Counted from the first letter of the stretch, positions 16,996 to 25,584 are shown. The stretch is 64,000 nt of DNA from Actinomycetes bacterium (GCA_021787365.1 JAJYMB010000061.1:1-64000), one strand, 5' to 3'. Notes: generated from the letters alone by a model not told the origin. Numbers and translations: made by a program.

Positions 16996-17043
16996 GGCCA
17001 GAAGAGCGGCCAGAAGAGCGGCCAGAAGAGCGGCCAGAAGAGC
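16996..17043. repeat. 12-bp tandem repeat, four copies
   Basis: Four exact copies of GGCCAGAAGAGC lie in the 73-base gap between the convergent PilZ and ccmH genes. The period is a multiple of three and the copies are identical, suggesting recent expansion. There is no hairpin potential within a unit, so it is not an obvious terminator. Confidence 0.95.
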
Positions 17044-17057
17044 GGCGCAGTGGGTGG

Positions 17058-18173
17058 TCAGCGGGACTTCGCGCCGCCGGCCCTCGCATCGGCGAGGGCT
17101 TGCCTGGCCACTTTCGCCAGGCTCGGCGAGGGTCCGTGGCCGAGGTACCACTCGAGCTCCGCCGCAGCAGCGGAAGGGCTCTTTTCGTACTCGAGGAGTA
17201 CGAGGCCGCGGTACAGGTGGGCGGGGCCGTAAGAAGGGTCGACCTTTTCTGCTTTGGTGAGCAGCGGCATTGCCCGGGACGCAAACCCCGCTTCGGCGAA
17301 GATCCACCCTTCAGCTGTCAAGGCGATGGGTTGGTCCGGGTTGCTAGCCAGGATCTGGCCGTAGATCTGGAGCGCCTTGGCCGGGTCTTTCCCCATGAAC
17401 GCTTGGGCCTCCTCGAGCTCGACGATGAGCCCCGTCGTGCTGCCCGTGATCGTGCCGCCCGGTAGCTCGGGAGAGGAGCGGTCAACGACATACAAGACGG
17501 TCCCGAGCACCATGAGCCCCACGCCGGCGGGCACCATTAGGCGCTGGTACCAAGGTCGCCGGCGCGGCGCGGGCGCGGGCTCCGTCTTGGTTGGGCCCCT
17601 CCCGGCTGGCTCCGGGCCGGGAAGGCTGGCCCGCGAGGCGGGTGGCGCCGCCGCGCCGTGCGGTTGGAGGACGGGGGCCGTCATCGTCCCTGCCCGCCGC
17701 CAGCGGGCGAAGGCGAGGGCGAGACCGACGGCACCGAGGGCAACGGCCAGTGCCGGCACCACCCATACCAGCACGTCCAAGCCAGAAGCAGGGGGCTTTT
17801 CCAGTATCGACGGCCCGTAGTCGGCCACAAGGTAAGAGCGGATCTGCGCCGGGCTCCGGCCCTCTTCGAGCCACTTACGCACCAGGTGCCGGATCTCGGC
17901 CGCCGCGGGGGCGTCCGATGCCGCCGCCGACTCGCCGGCACAAACAGGGCAACGGTACTGGCCGGCAATCTCCATCGTCCGCTGGTAAAGCGACTGGTGC
18001 CCCGCCCTCCCCCCGAACAGCCCCGTGCCGGCCGCCAGCGCCACACATACGACCAGAGCGGCGGCCGCCAGCCAGAAGACGCGCCTAGCGGTCCCGCGCC
18101 CCTCGGGCGAGAGCGCCTGCTCCTCCTCGTCCGGCCCGGCAACTTCCGCGGGGGCAACCGGTTCCCCTGGCAC
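17058..18173 (-). CDS. ccmH: Cytochrome c maturation protein CcmH with TPR extension
   Basis: A 371-residue CcmH/CycL protein fused to a CcmI-like tetratricopeptide part. A first membrane helix (about 31-52) is followed by the reduced apocytochrome thiol motif YRCPVCAGES (Cys75, Cys78) and the helical bundle RSPAQIRSYLVADYGPSILE; a second helix (LVWVVPALAVALGAVGLALA) and a third (LMVPAGVGLMVLGTVLYVV) precede C-terminal TPR-like repeats. It presents the CXXCH-containing apocytochrome for heme attachment outside the membrane. The GTG start lies 3 bases after the ccmG stop. It is the last gene of the ccm operon. Confidence 0.9.
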   Translation of the reverse strand: MPGEPVAPAEVAGPDEEEQALSPEGRGTARRVFWLAAAALVVCVALAAGTGLFGGRAGHQSLYQRTMEIAGQYRCPVCAGESAAASDAPAAAEIRHLVRKWLEEGRSPAQIRSYLVADYGPSILEKPPASGLDVLVWVVPALAVALGAVGLALAFARWRRAGTMTAPVLQPHGAAAPPASRASLPGPEPAGRGPTKTEPAPAPRRRPWYQRLMVPAGVGLMVLGTVLYVVDRSSPELPGGTITGSTTGLIVELEEAQAFMGKDPAKALQIYGQILASNPDQPIALTAEGWIFAEAGFASRAMPLLTKAEKVDPSYGPAHLYRGLVLLEYEKSPSAAAAELEWYLGHGPSPSLAKVARQALADARAGGAKSR

Positions 18174-18176
18174 GGC

Positions 18177-18878
18177 TCAGGCCGCGTAACCCTTGGCAGC
18201 GGCTTGCCGGATCCAGGCGTCCAGGTCTTTGGCCCTCACTTCACCTTCGATGTAGGCGACCACGGTCCCGCCAGGTGCGACCAGGAACGAAGAAGGCAAG
18301 CCCTGTACCGCGTAGGACACCGACGCTTCCGGGTCGTCTACGGCTGGCCAGCGTGCACCTCTTTCCGCCAGGAACGTGCGCAATTGGGCGACGTTGGACG
18401 GGTCGTAGGCAACGGTGAGGACCATGGCGTCGCCCGCCCGGGCGTGTTGCTTCGAGAACAAGAGGAGCTGCGGCATCTCCTGCTGGCAGGGCACGCACCA
18501 CGTTGCCATGAAGTTGACGAGGACCCACTTGCCCCGGAACTGCGACAGCGAATAGCGGCCGCCGCCGAGGCCTTCCCCCGAGACCGCCGGCGCCGGCTTT
18601 CCGAGAAGGGGGCTCTTCCCGAGGACTTCCGAAGAGGGCTTGGCCGACACTATGACGGCAAAAAGGGCCGACACCACGACAGCAGCGCCCAGCGCCGCCC
18701 ACAGCACGGTCCGGCGGCGCCGGCCGCTTGGTGCCAGCGGGGGCGCCGGCGCGACCGCTTCTCCGGTGCTGTCCCCAAGTCCAGGCGGGGCCGCCGGCGC
18801 GACCGCTTCCCGGCCGTTGCCCCCGGCTGCCGGCGACTGCCCCGCCGGCAGTACGCCTCGGCCCACGCTCCCGCTCAC
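18177..18878 (-). CDS. ccmG: Thioredoxin-like thiol oxidoreductase CcmG/ResA (TlpA family)
   Basis: A 233-residue membrane-anchored thioredoxin-fold protein. An alanine/proline-rich N-terminus precedes one transmembrane helix (VLWAALGAAVVVSALFAVIV, about 58-77), and the redox motif is WCVPC (Cys128, Cys131). It keeps apocytochrome c cysteines reduced on the outer face. The GTG at 18878 overlaps the ccmF stop as GTGA; the frame is open much further upstream, but that would run deep into ccmF. Its place between ccmF and ccmH is the canonical one. Confidence 0.9.
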   Translation of the reverse strand: MSGSVGRGVLPAGQSPAAGGNGREAVAPAAPPGLGDSTGEAVAPAPPLAPSGRRRRTVLWAALGAAVVVSALFAVIVSAKPSSEVLGKSPLLGKPAPAVSGEGLGGGRYSLSQFRGKWVLVNFMATWCVPCQQEMPQLLLFSKQHARAGDAMVLTVAYDPSNVAQLRTFLAERGARWPAVDDPEASVSYAVQGLPSSFLVAPGGTVVAYIEGEVRAKDLDAWIRQAAAKGYAA

Positions 18879-20884
18879 AGGCCCGTTCCTGCCCCCACGC
18901 CGACGGTCTCGGCTCCGGCCAAGGGGTGGTCTTCGACGAGGGCACGAGCCTCGCCCCGCCCCGAACGAGGACGGCCCGAGCGGCGCCGGGACGGCCTCGA
19001 CAAAGAGAGTGCTGCCCCGATGACGACCACCAGCCCACCCGTCCACAACCAAAGGACGAGCGGTTCGATGATCACGCCGATGGCAACCGGCCCGCTCGCC
19101 CTGGAGGGGACGTTGGCCAAAGTGAGGTAGATGTCCTGGGCGGGCGTAGAGCGTATAGCCGGGCTCGGGATGGCCTCGTTGGAGAGCGGGAACGACTCGA
19201 CCGCCGGGTAGTAGTCCGTGCCGTCCATGCGGACGACGGCCTCCACGATGTCTCGGCTGGGCTTGTTGACCGTACGGAGCCCCACGTACTCCAACCGGTG
19301 GCCCTCGAAACTTGCCGACTGGCCCGGTGACAGTGCGAGCTGGCTCTGTTGCTGGTAAGCGTGGCTAGCGGCGATGGCGACGGCCACGAGCACGATGCCG
19401 ATGTGGACCACCATCCCGCCGCCTGTCCGGCCGGGGAGGGCCGAAATGCCGTTCCGCCGTACGAGAAGTACGAGCTGGCGGAGCGCCGACCCGCCGGCGA
19501 AGGCTGCGAGGGTGAACACGACGAGCGGCCAGAGCCCGCGCAGCCCCGCCGCCAGGCACGCCACGAGGACCCCGACGGCCCCCACTGCTGGCCATGCCAG
19601 GCGATGGCGTAGCAGCTCTGTAGAAGCGCGCTGCCAGGGGAGCGCCGGTGCGACGGCCATCAGGAACAAAAGACAGAGCATTATCGGCATGGTCATCGTG
19701 TCGAAGAACGGGCCGCCCACCGTCAGGGTCGAGCCGTTGACCGCCTCGACGACGAGCGGGAAGACCGTCCCCAACAGCACGACGAAGGCGAAGGCGGCAA
19801 AGAGGAAGTTGTTGGCAAGGAAGGCACCCTCCCGCGAAACAGGGGTGGAAACCGTGCCGGCGTTGTGCAGCTGGTCGCCTCTCCAGGCCAGCAAACCGAT
19901 GGAGACGGCGACGACGAGACCGAAGAACCCGAGCAGGTAGGGGCCGACATAACCGTCGCTCGTAAAAGAGTGCACCGACTCCAACACGCCCGAGCGGGTG
20001 AAGAAGGTACCGAGGACGGTGAGGCAAAAGGTGGCCAGCAAGAGCGAGAGGTTCCACACCCCGAGCATCGCCTTTCGTTGCTGGACGAGAGCCGAGTGCA
20101 AGAACGCCGTCGAGGTGAGCCACGGCAATAGGGCCGTGTTCTCGACAGGGTCCCATGACCAGTAGCCTCCCCACCCGAGCACCTGATAGCTCCACCACAT
20201 CCCGAGCACGATCCCCGCAGAGAGGAAGGCCCAGGCGACTATGGCCCACCGCCTGCTCTCCTGGAGCCAGTTCGAAGCGCTCTCGCCGCTCACGAGGCTC
20301 CCGACGGCAAGGCAGAAAGGCACGGTAAATCCGACCAAACCGAGGTACAAGAGCGGCGGGTGGAACGCCACGAGGAGGCGGTCTTGAAGAAGCGGGTCCG
20401 GCCCCGGGCCCTGAGTCGGCACAGCACCCTGCACCCGGGCGAAGGGGTTGGAAACAGACAGCATCAAGCCGATGAAAAACGCCGCCACGGCGTACCCCGT
20501 GACTTTGGCCCACACGACGAGCGGCTCGTCCCGGCGACGCCGGAAGACGTACCACATGGCGGCCAGGTAGCCCGACAGTATGAGCGCCCACAAAAGGATC
20601 GAACCCGAAAGCGCCGACCACATCGCCGTCACCCGGTAGACGAGGGGCGTGAAAGTGCTGTCGTTGTTGTCTACATAGACGAGCCTGAAGTCGTGGGTGA
20701 GGAGCGCACGCTGCATGGCGAAGGTGGCTACCACCATCCCGGCTACGACGAGCCAGATGTAGCTCTGGCCCCCCCGGACGAGACCGGGGCGCCGCCGGAG
20801 CGTCCCGACAGCGAGGAGGACGGCACCGGCCACGGCACCGAGGAGGGCGAGGACGAGGCCGCTTTCGCCGAGCGCGATGTTCAT
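18875..20884 (-). CDS. ccmF: Cytochrome c heme lyase subunit CcmF
   Basis: A 669-residue polytopic membrane protein of the heme-handling family. The tryptophan-rich WWD segment is clear (LGWGGYWSWDPVENTALLPW), and many transmembrane helices flank it. CcmF reduces and accepts heme from holo-CcmE and, with CcmH, attaches it to apocytochrome c. ATG 20884 (MNIALGESG) forms an ATGA overlap with ccmE; a reading frame open to 21436 is ignored because it lies over ccmE. The C-terminal tail past the last helix is arginine-rich and probably cytoplasmic. Confidence 0.94.
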   Translation of the reverse strand: MNIALGESGLVLALLGAVAGAVLLAVGTLRRRPGLVRGGQSYIWLVVAGMVVATFAMQRALLTHDFRLVYVDNNDSTFTPLVYRVTAMWSALSGSILLWALILSGYLAAMWYVFRRRRDEPLVVWAKVTGYAVAAFFIGLMLSVSNPFARVQGAVPTQGPGPDPLLQDRLLVAFHPPLLYLGLVGFTVPFCLAVGSLVSGESASNWLQESRRWAIVAWAFLSAGIVLGMWWSYQVLGWGGYWSWDPVENTALLPWLTSTAFLHSALVQQRKAMLGVWNLSLLLATFCLTVLGTFFTRSGVLESVHSFTSDGYVGPYLLGFFGLVVAVSIGLLAWRGDQLHNAGTVSTPVSREGAFLANNFLFAAFAFVVLLGTVFPLVVEAVNGSTLTVGGPFFDTMTMPIMLCLLFLMAVAPALPWQRASTELLRHRLAWPAVGAVGVLVACLAAGLRGLWPLVVFTLAAFAGGSALRQLVLLVRRNGISALPGRTGGGMVVHIGIVLVAVAIAASHAYQQQSQLALSPGQSASFEGHRLEYVGLRTVNKPSRDIVEAVVRMDGTDYYPAVESFPLSNEAIPSPAIRSTPAQDIYLTLANVPSRASGPVAIGVIIEPLVLWLWTGGLVVVIGAALSLSRPSRRRSGRPRSGRGEARALVEDHPLAGAETVGVGAGTGL

Positions 20885-21396
20885 CGAGGTTGCCGCCCGC
20901 CGGGGGGTGCCGCTGTCCTGGCTTTCTGGTGCGCGGCCGTGTACGTCGAACCGTGCTGGACCATTATCTGGAAGCTGGAAAACACGGATCCCTGCCAGTG
21001 GCCGTCCAGCACCACCGGAATGCCGACCCTGAACAGCTGGGAAGGAGCGCCGGTGCTCACGACATGTACGTCTACATGGTGAGAAGTTATGGTGAAATAG
21101 AGCTTCCCGCCAGTATCGCGGAGCCCGGGCACGACGGTCCCCTGGATGCGGAAGTCGGTGTTCCCGAGACGGGCGCGCTGGGCGACGGCCTGGTTTGCCG
21201 TCAAGTAGTAATTGAGCGCGTTTGTGAGGCCGCGAAAGAGGAGGAACGAGAACGCCCCGACCACTATGACGGCAGCCACGACCTTCTGGCGGCGCGTCGC
21301 GAGCGACTTGCGCCGCCTCGGCGCTACATGAGGAGTGCCTGCCGGTAAGCCCGGGGCACTCTGCCCTGCTTGTGGCCGCGCCTCGCTCAGTGCCAT
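20881..21396 (-). CDS. ccmE: Heme chaperone CcmE
   Basis: A 171-residue membrane-anchored OB-fold heme chaperone. One transmembrane helix lies near residues 38-55 (VVAAVIVVGAFSFLLF) and the OB domain follows, with the heme-attachment region QHGSTY, where His148 and Tyr152 match the HxxxY motif that binds heme covalently in the classical protein. ATG 21396 gives the family's usual N-terminus. It overlaps the small ccmD gene by 10 bases and ccmF by 4. The tail after His148 is short. Confidence 0.9.
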   Translation of the reverse strand: MALSEARPQAGQSAPGLPAGTPHVAPRRRKSLATRRQKVVAAVIVVGAFSFLLFRGLTNALNYYLTANQAVAQRARLGNTDFRIQGTVVPGLRDTGGKLYFTITSHHVDVHVVSTGAPSQLFRVGIPVVLDGHWQGSVFSSFQIMVQHGSTYTAAHQKARTAAPPGGRQPR

Positions 21397-21578
21397 TGCG
21401 CCTCCGAGTTGCTCCGCACACCCCCGGCGCCGGCACCCGACTGCCCGGCTGGGCTCCCGACCCGCCTGGGCTCGTTGCCCATCAGGCGCTGGAGAGCCCG
21501 CTCCCTGCGCAAAGTGCGCAAAGAGTAGAGCGCGAGGAGGGCCCCGCAGGAAAGCCAGGCAGCTATGACGTAGTTCAA
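21387..21578 (-). CDS. ccmD: Small membrane protein CcmD
   Basis: A 63-residue protein with a single transmembrane helix near the N-terminus (LNYVIAAWLSCGALLALYSL) followed by a basic stretch RTLRRERALQRLMG, the hallmark of CcmD. It stabilises holo-CcmE release from the CcmABC complex. The TTG start overlaps the ccmC stop as TTGA and has GGTGGAG 9 bases upstream. Its position between ccmC and ccmE is canonical. The frame is open upstream through ccmC, so automated callers may give a longer, wrong product. The C-terminal 25 residues are low-complexity. Confidence 0.82.
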   Translation of the reverse strand: MNYVIAAWLSCGALLALYSLRTLRRERALQRLMGNEPRRVGSPAGQSGAGAGGVRSNSEAQWH

Positions 21579-22366
21579 CTCGATGGCTCCACCCGGGCAG
21601 CAGATGTGGTCGAACCCGCGAGCACCCGGTCGCCCTCGGGGACGGCCGGCAACGCCTGCCCCTCGGCACGCCGGGACTCGAGGGCGGTCAAGTAGCCCTC
21701 CGTCTCGTAGCGTTCTTCGAGCGCCTCCAAGCGGAAGCGGTGCACGGCCATCCACGCGAACACGAGGCCAAAGGCGACGAACGACCAGCACATGGTTACC
21801 AGCTGCCACCCGTGGATGGTCGGGTTTGGCTTGAAGAGGGTCGTGTGCTGGTGGAGGGTCGCGAACCAGGCGGTGGCGTAATGGTCGAGCACGACCGTGA
21901 GCGCCATGAGGAGGGCCACCACCGAGGAAACGAGCGCCCGCGAGTGAGGGTTGTCGACTGCCCGGCGCAGTGCGAGGTAACCCAGGGACTCCGCAAAGAG
22001 GAGAGCGGTCAGGGTGAGCCGTGCGTCCCAGGTCCACCACACCCCCCATGTGGCCCTTCCCCAGATCGAGCCGGTAATGAGCGTCGCTGCGCAAAAAACA
22101 GCTCCCACTTCCGCGCCGGCGACCGCCAGGCGGTCCCAGCGCGGGCTTCGCGTGCGCGGCCAGAGCCAGGCGATGCTGCCGAGCGCGCAAAGGCCAAAGC
22201 CGGCGTAGCACATCGTGGCGACTGCAGGGTGCACGTACAAGATGCGCACCAGCTGGCCTTGCACCTTGTCCGGAGGCGAGAGAGAGAGGCCCCACCAGGC
22301 GTTGACCGCGAGTGCCAGCAAGGCGGACACGCCAAGGGCACGAGTGACACGGGTGGACGAGCTCAT
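21575..22366 (-). CDS. ccmC: Heme-handling protein CcmC
   Basis: A 263-residue protein with six predicted transmembrane helices and a WWD-type motif in TWGVWWTWDARLTLTALLF. Conserved histidines flank it (LYVHPAVA and TAWFATLHQHTTL). CcmC binds heme externally and transfers it to CcmE. ATG 22366 lies 11 bases after the ccmB stop. The C-terminal 50 residues beyond the last helix are an extra hydrophilic tail. Confidence 0.93.
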   Translation of the reverse strand: MSSSTRVTRALGVSALLALAVNAWWGLSLSPPDKVQGQLVRILYVHPAVATMCYAGFGLCALGSIAWLWPRTRSPRWDRLAVAGAEVGAVFCAATLITGSIWGRATWGVWWTWDARLTLTALLFAESLGYLALRRAVDNPHSRALVSSVVALLMALTVVLDHYATAWFATLHQHTTLFKPNPTIHGWQLVTMCWSFVAFGLVFAWMAVHRFRLEALEERYETEGYLTALESRRAEGQALPAVPEGDRVLAGSTTSAARVEPSS

Positions 22367-22377
22367 TTAGGGCAACC

Positions 22378-23046
22378 TCACGTTTCCTCCATCAAAGCGC
22401 CGAAGCCGACCGCTCCGCCAGCCAGGTAGACGGCGGCAAAACAACCGAGGAGCGCGAGCCAGTGCCACCCGTCACCTCGGGACAACCCGAGGGCTGAACG
22501 CCAGGCTTCGGTGGCCGCCAGGACCACGGGTGCGAGCACCGGGGCGAGCAGGAGAGGTAGCAGGGTCTCACGGGCGCGTAACCCTGTGCAGAGCGCCCCG
22601 TAAACCACGCCAGCGGCCGCGACACCTGCCGTCGACACCGCCGCGCTGGCAGCGAGGAGCGCGGCACCAGAGAGGCGGCTCTGGAAAAGCACCACGACGC
22701 CCAAGGCGAGCAGGACCTCGAGCAGCAAGAGCTGCGCCGCGACGGCCGCCACTTTCCCGAGGAACACGCCGGCGGGTTCCAGGCGGGAAAGGCGGAGCGC
22801 GTCCATGGCTGCGTCCGCTGACTCGAGCGAGAAGCTGCGTTGGACGGCGAGGAGGCCCGAGAAGAGCACGGCCATCCAATAAAGGCCCGGCGCAGCCTGC
22901 ACGAGCAAGGGCTTGTCCTGGTCGAAAGCGAAGCCGAAGAGGAGGAGCACGACGAGGGCGTAGGGCGCGACCTGGTTGACGGCTACCTTGGCCCGGCCCT
23001 CGATCCGCAGGTCCTTGCCCGCTACGAGAGCGGCATCACGCCACAC
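22378..23046 (-). CDS. ccmB: ABC transporter permease CcmB
   Basis: A 222-residue membrane protein with about six helices, typical of the CcmB permease that works with CcmA and CcmC to release heme-loaded CcmE. I start at GTG 23046 (VWRDAALVAGKDLRIEGRAK), which resembles the family's usual beginning and has GCGAGG upstream; GTG 23064 is an alternative. The frame is open to 23502 and passes through the 15-bp repeat array, where it would read as SRPAQ repeats. It overlaps the end of ccmA by 11 bases. Confidence 0.87.
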   Translation of the reverse strand: MWRDAALVAGKDLRIEGRAKVAVNQVAPYALVVLLLFGFAFDQDKPLLVQAAPGLYWMAVLFSGLLAVQRSFSLESADAAMDALRLSRLEPAGVFLGKVAAVAAQLLLLEVLLALGVVVLFQSRLSGAALLAASAAVSTAGVAAAGVVYGALCTGLRARETLLPLLLAPVLAPVVLAATEAWRSALGLSRGDGWHWLALLGCFAAVYLAGGAVGFGALMEET

Positions 23047-23830
23047 TTTGGGCCTCGCCCACACCGGCCTGGACTGGGCCGGCCTCGACTGGGCCGGCCT
23101 CGACTGGGCCGGCCTGGACTGGGCCGGCCTGGACTGGGCCGCCGCCAACGGGGTCACCCTGGGAGCCCCGCGAAAGGCCCAAGGGCAGTACCCCGTCCAG
23201 CACCACGCCGCCGGCCATATTGACCACGCGGTCGGCGAGCACGGCGGTAGCGCGATGTTCGTGGGAGGCCAGCACGACGCTGCAGCCGTCGGCGGCAACC
23301 TCCCGGAGCAGGCCGTCGAGCAGCTCCCGGTGCTCGGCATCGAGGCCCGCGTGAGGCTCGTCGAGCAACCAAAGGAGCGGCCCCTTGGCGAGCACGCAAG
23401 CCAGGGCGAGGCGGCGACGCTGGCCGGCGGAGAGCTTGCCGGCCGGCGCCTGGCGCAAGCGTTGCCCAAACCCGAGGCGCTCGAGCGCTGCCGGCACCAC
23501 ATCTACGTCGCGCCGGGCGGCGCGAGCTACGAAGCGTACGTTCTGCTCGGTGGTCAGCTCGTCGTAGAGGCCGTTCTTGTGCCCGAGCAGCCCGACCAGC
23601 GGCCGCAGCGAACGCGCGTCCGCCGAGGGGTCGAGCCCGAGCACTTCTGCCTCGCCGGAAGAGAGGGGGAGCAGCCCAGCCAGGACGCGAAGGAGGCTCG
23701 TCTTGCCGGCGCCGTTGGGCCCTCTGACTACGAGGACCTCGCCGGCCCGCACGTCGAGGTCCGCACCGGCCAGCACCGGGTAACGGCCAGCCAACGCAAC
23801 TGCCGAACGAAGGCGAGCCGAAAGCACCAT
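23036..23830 (-). CDS. ccmA: Heme exporter ATP-binding protein CcmA
   Basis: A 264-residue ABC ATPase and first gene of the ccm operon. Walker A is GPNGAGKTS, the signature is KLSAGQRRRLALA, and Walker B is LLWLLDEPHAGLD. Its hydrolysis drives release of holo-CcmE. The last 30 or so residues are an odd five-residue repeat (GPVQA/GPVEA) encoded by the 15-bp array; this tail lies beyond the normal end of the family and is probably a recent addition. Upstream, 23831-23925 is non-coding and should contain the operon promoter. Confidence 0.92.
   Translation of the reverse strand: MVLSARLRSAVALAGRYPVLAGADLDVRAGEVLVVRGPNGAGKTSLLRVLAGLLPLSSGEAEVLGLDPSADARSLRPLVGLLGHKNGLYDELTTEQNVRFVARAARRDVDVVPAALERLGFGQRLRQAPAGKLSAGQRRRLALACVLAKGPLLWLLDEPHAGLDAEHRELLDGLLREVAADGCSVVLASHEHRATAVLADRVVNMAGGVVLDGVLPLGLSRGSQGDPVGGGPVQAGPVQAGPVEAGPVEAGPVQAGVGEAQSVA
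23066..23140. repeat. 15-bp tandem repeat, five copies
   Basis: Five copies of GGCCTSGACTGGGCC (S is C or G). The array encodes the GPVQA/GPVEA tail of CcmA on the minus strand and lies just before the chosen ccmB start. The period is a multiple of three, so copy-number change would keep ccmA in frame while shifting the distance between the ccmA core and its tail. Confidence 0.97.
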
Positions 23831-23925
23831 GACCGCGACGCAACTCTAGGCGAGGGCCGCGCTGACCCGCCAAGCGCCCCTCTCCGGGGCCATAGCGTTT
23901 CCCGCCCGGGGGCTGGTCAGGCAGC

Positions 23926-24492
23926 TCAGAGCGAGCGGTTGAGAGCGTCGAGGACGGCGCGGGCGGCAGCGTCAGCGGGAGCGCGCCCCGACGCCACCCC
24001 TCGGCGCAGCTCGCCAGTGGTGGTGTCGCGCAGCACGGCGAGCAGCCCAGCGCCCCAGTCAGAGGGCAGTGCGTGAAGCCCGACCACGTCGAAAGAGGCG
24101 CGCGCGCCGAGGCCCCTCAGGGCCTCCAGGACGGCGCGGCCGATCGCCACCGTGTCACCCGCCACCGCCCTGCTCGCGGAGCGCTGAGAGCCGCGGCTCA
24201 GCTGTACCTCTATCGACGCTCCTCCGTCGCTCGGGAGCAGGAGAGAGAGCCTCACCCTTTCCCCCCTAGGAGCGACTGCCACCGCCTCTCCCTGGGGGGG
24301 CACGTACACGCGGATCTCGGCCGGGTGTTCGAGGTGGTTGGCGATGCACCTGGCCGCTTCTTCGCGAACCCTGGCTTGGTCGGTCCCCGGGGCGACCACG
24401 AGCTCCACGTACCCGCCGGCGTCGTCCTCGGAGAACGACACGAACACGACGCCCGGCAGCTGCCGGAGCTCGAGCTCCAAGGCGTCGGTCAT
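23926..24492 (-). CDS. Hypothetical protein
   Basis: I do not recognise this 188-residue soluble protein. The N-terminal 55 or so residues look like a small alpha/beta domain (ELRQLPGVVFVSFSEDDAGG), then a beta-rich section follows, and the C-terminal half (VVGLHALPSDWGAGLLAVLR) is alpha/beta and ends DALNRSL. There is no signal or membrane segment. It stands between the ccm operon and a diguanylate cyclase gene, 35 bases downstream of the cyclase on the same strand, so the two may be cotranscribed. Codon use is like its neighbours. Confidence 0.72.
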   Translation of the reverse strand: MTDALELELRQLPGVVFVSFSEDDAGGYVELVVAPGTDQARVREEAARCIANHLEHPAEIRVYVPPQGEAVAVAPRGERVRLSLLLPSDGGASIEVQLSRGSQRSASRAVAGDTVAIGRAVLEALRGLGARASFDVVGLHALPSDWGAGLLAVLRDTTTGELRRGVASGRAPADAAARAVLDALNRSL

Positions 24493-24527
24493 GGCCTTTT
24501 CACCTGCCCGTCTTCACCGGCCCATCT

Positions 24528-25454
24528 TCACCGGGCGGCCCCTTTGGCCGCGTAGAGCCGTCCGTCAGCCAGGCCCATCAGGGCCTCGGGGTCGTCCGTG
24601 TCGGACGGGAAGCAGGCGACGCCCACCGAGAAGCCAACCGTGGTCTCGGGCACAGCCCGCTCGAGGGCCCTGCCGAGGCGCCCGAGGATGGGCGAGAGCG
24701 ACGCCACGTTGTCCACGCCGGCGACCAAAAGAGCAAACTCGTCCCCACCAAGGCGGGCGGCGACGTCGCCGCCTCGGAGCGCGGCCCGGAGCTCGACACC
24801 TACCGCCCGCAACGCGGCGTCCCCCGCGACGTGGCCAAAGCGGTCGTTTACGACTTTGAAATTGTCGAGGTCCACGAGCACCAGCGCGAACGGCCACCCG
24901 TAACGGCGCGCTCGGCTCACGGCCTGGTCCAAGAGAAGCTCGTAGCTGCGCCGGTTGAGCAAACCCGTGAGCGAGTCATGGCTCGCGTCGTGGCGGAGGG
25001 TGTCGAGACGGAGGGCCAACTCGACCAGGCTGGTCACGGCGGCGGCCGTGAGCGGCCCGACGACGGGCGGGTCGGCGTAGAGGCCAACCCGTCCCGAGAG
25101 CGCCGCCTGCAGGTAGGACGGGACTGGGCCCGGCCCGAGCTCGAGAGGGGTGCGCCGGAGACGGAAGATCTGGGCCCGCTTGGAGCGGTTGACGACCACC
25201 AGCAGGTCTCGCAGCCCGTAGCGGGCAGCAACGAGGTCGAGCGCCTCGTATATGAACTCGACGCCGCTCGTGGCCCGGGCCAGGAGGCTCGGGAGCTCTG
25301 CGAGGGCACCATCTAGGTCTGTGGAAGCCTGCGGGCTTTCGTCGGGCGCGCTGTCAAAACCCGCGTCAGCGGGCGCGGGTACCGAGCCAGGAACAGCTTG
25401 CGAACCGCCTTCGCCCGGCCCCAACAGCACGGGTTGGGGGGCCAGATCGCCCAT
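24528..25454 (-). CDS. GGDEF-domain diguanylate cyclase
   Basis: A 308-residue soluble protein. An N-terminal GAF-like sensory region (about 50-150) precedes a complete GGDEF domain: SLTGLLNRRSY, VLVDLDNFKVVND and the active site RLGGDEFALLV (GGDEF at 236-240). An RxxD inhibitory site (RGGD) lies five residues before it, so product feedback is expected. It should make cyclic di-GMP, the ligand of the two PilZ proteins about 8 kb away. ATG 25454 is preferred to TTG 25472. No EAL or HD-GYP domain is attached. Confidence 0.9.
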   Translation of the reverse strand: MGDLAPQPVLLGPGEGGSQAVPGSVPAPADAGFDSAPDESPQASTDLDGALAELPSLLARATSGVEFIYEALDLVAARYGLRDLLVVVNRSKRAQIFRLRRTPLELGPGPVPSYLQAALSGRVGLYADPPVVGPLTAAAVTSLVELALRLDTLRHDASHDSLTGLLNRRSYELLLDQAVSRARRYGWPFALVLVDLDNFKVVNDRFGHVAGDAALRAVGVELRAALRGGDVAARLGGDEFALLVAGVDNVASLSPILGRLGRALERAVPETTVGFSVGVACFPSDTDDPEALMGLADGRLYAAKGAAR

Positions 25455-25584
25455 TGCAGGCACGATACTCAACCCCCGCCGGCGCGGCTCTCAGGGACGG
25501 GGCAATGCTACGCGGAGTGGCCGCGGCGACCAAACCCGTGGTATCGCCAGGTATCCGCGGAAAGCGGCTGGGCGCTTCGGAGGA

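Noticed and set aside
22378-23502. Long form of CcmB starting at 23502
   Set aside because: The extra 150 residues are a reading of ccmA in another frame, including SRPAQ units from the repeat array.
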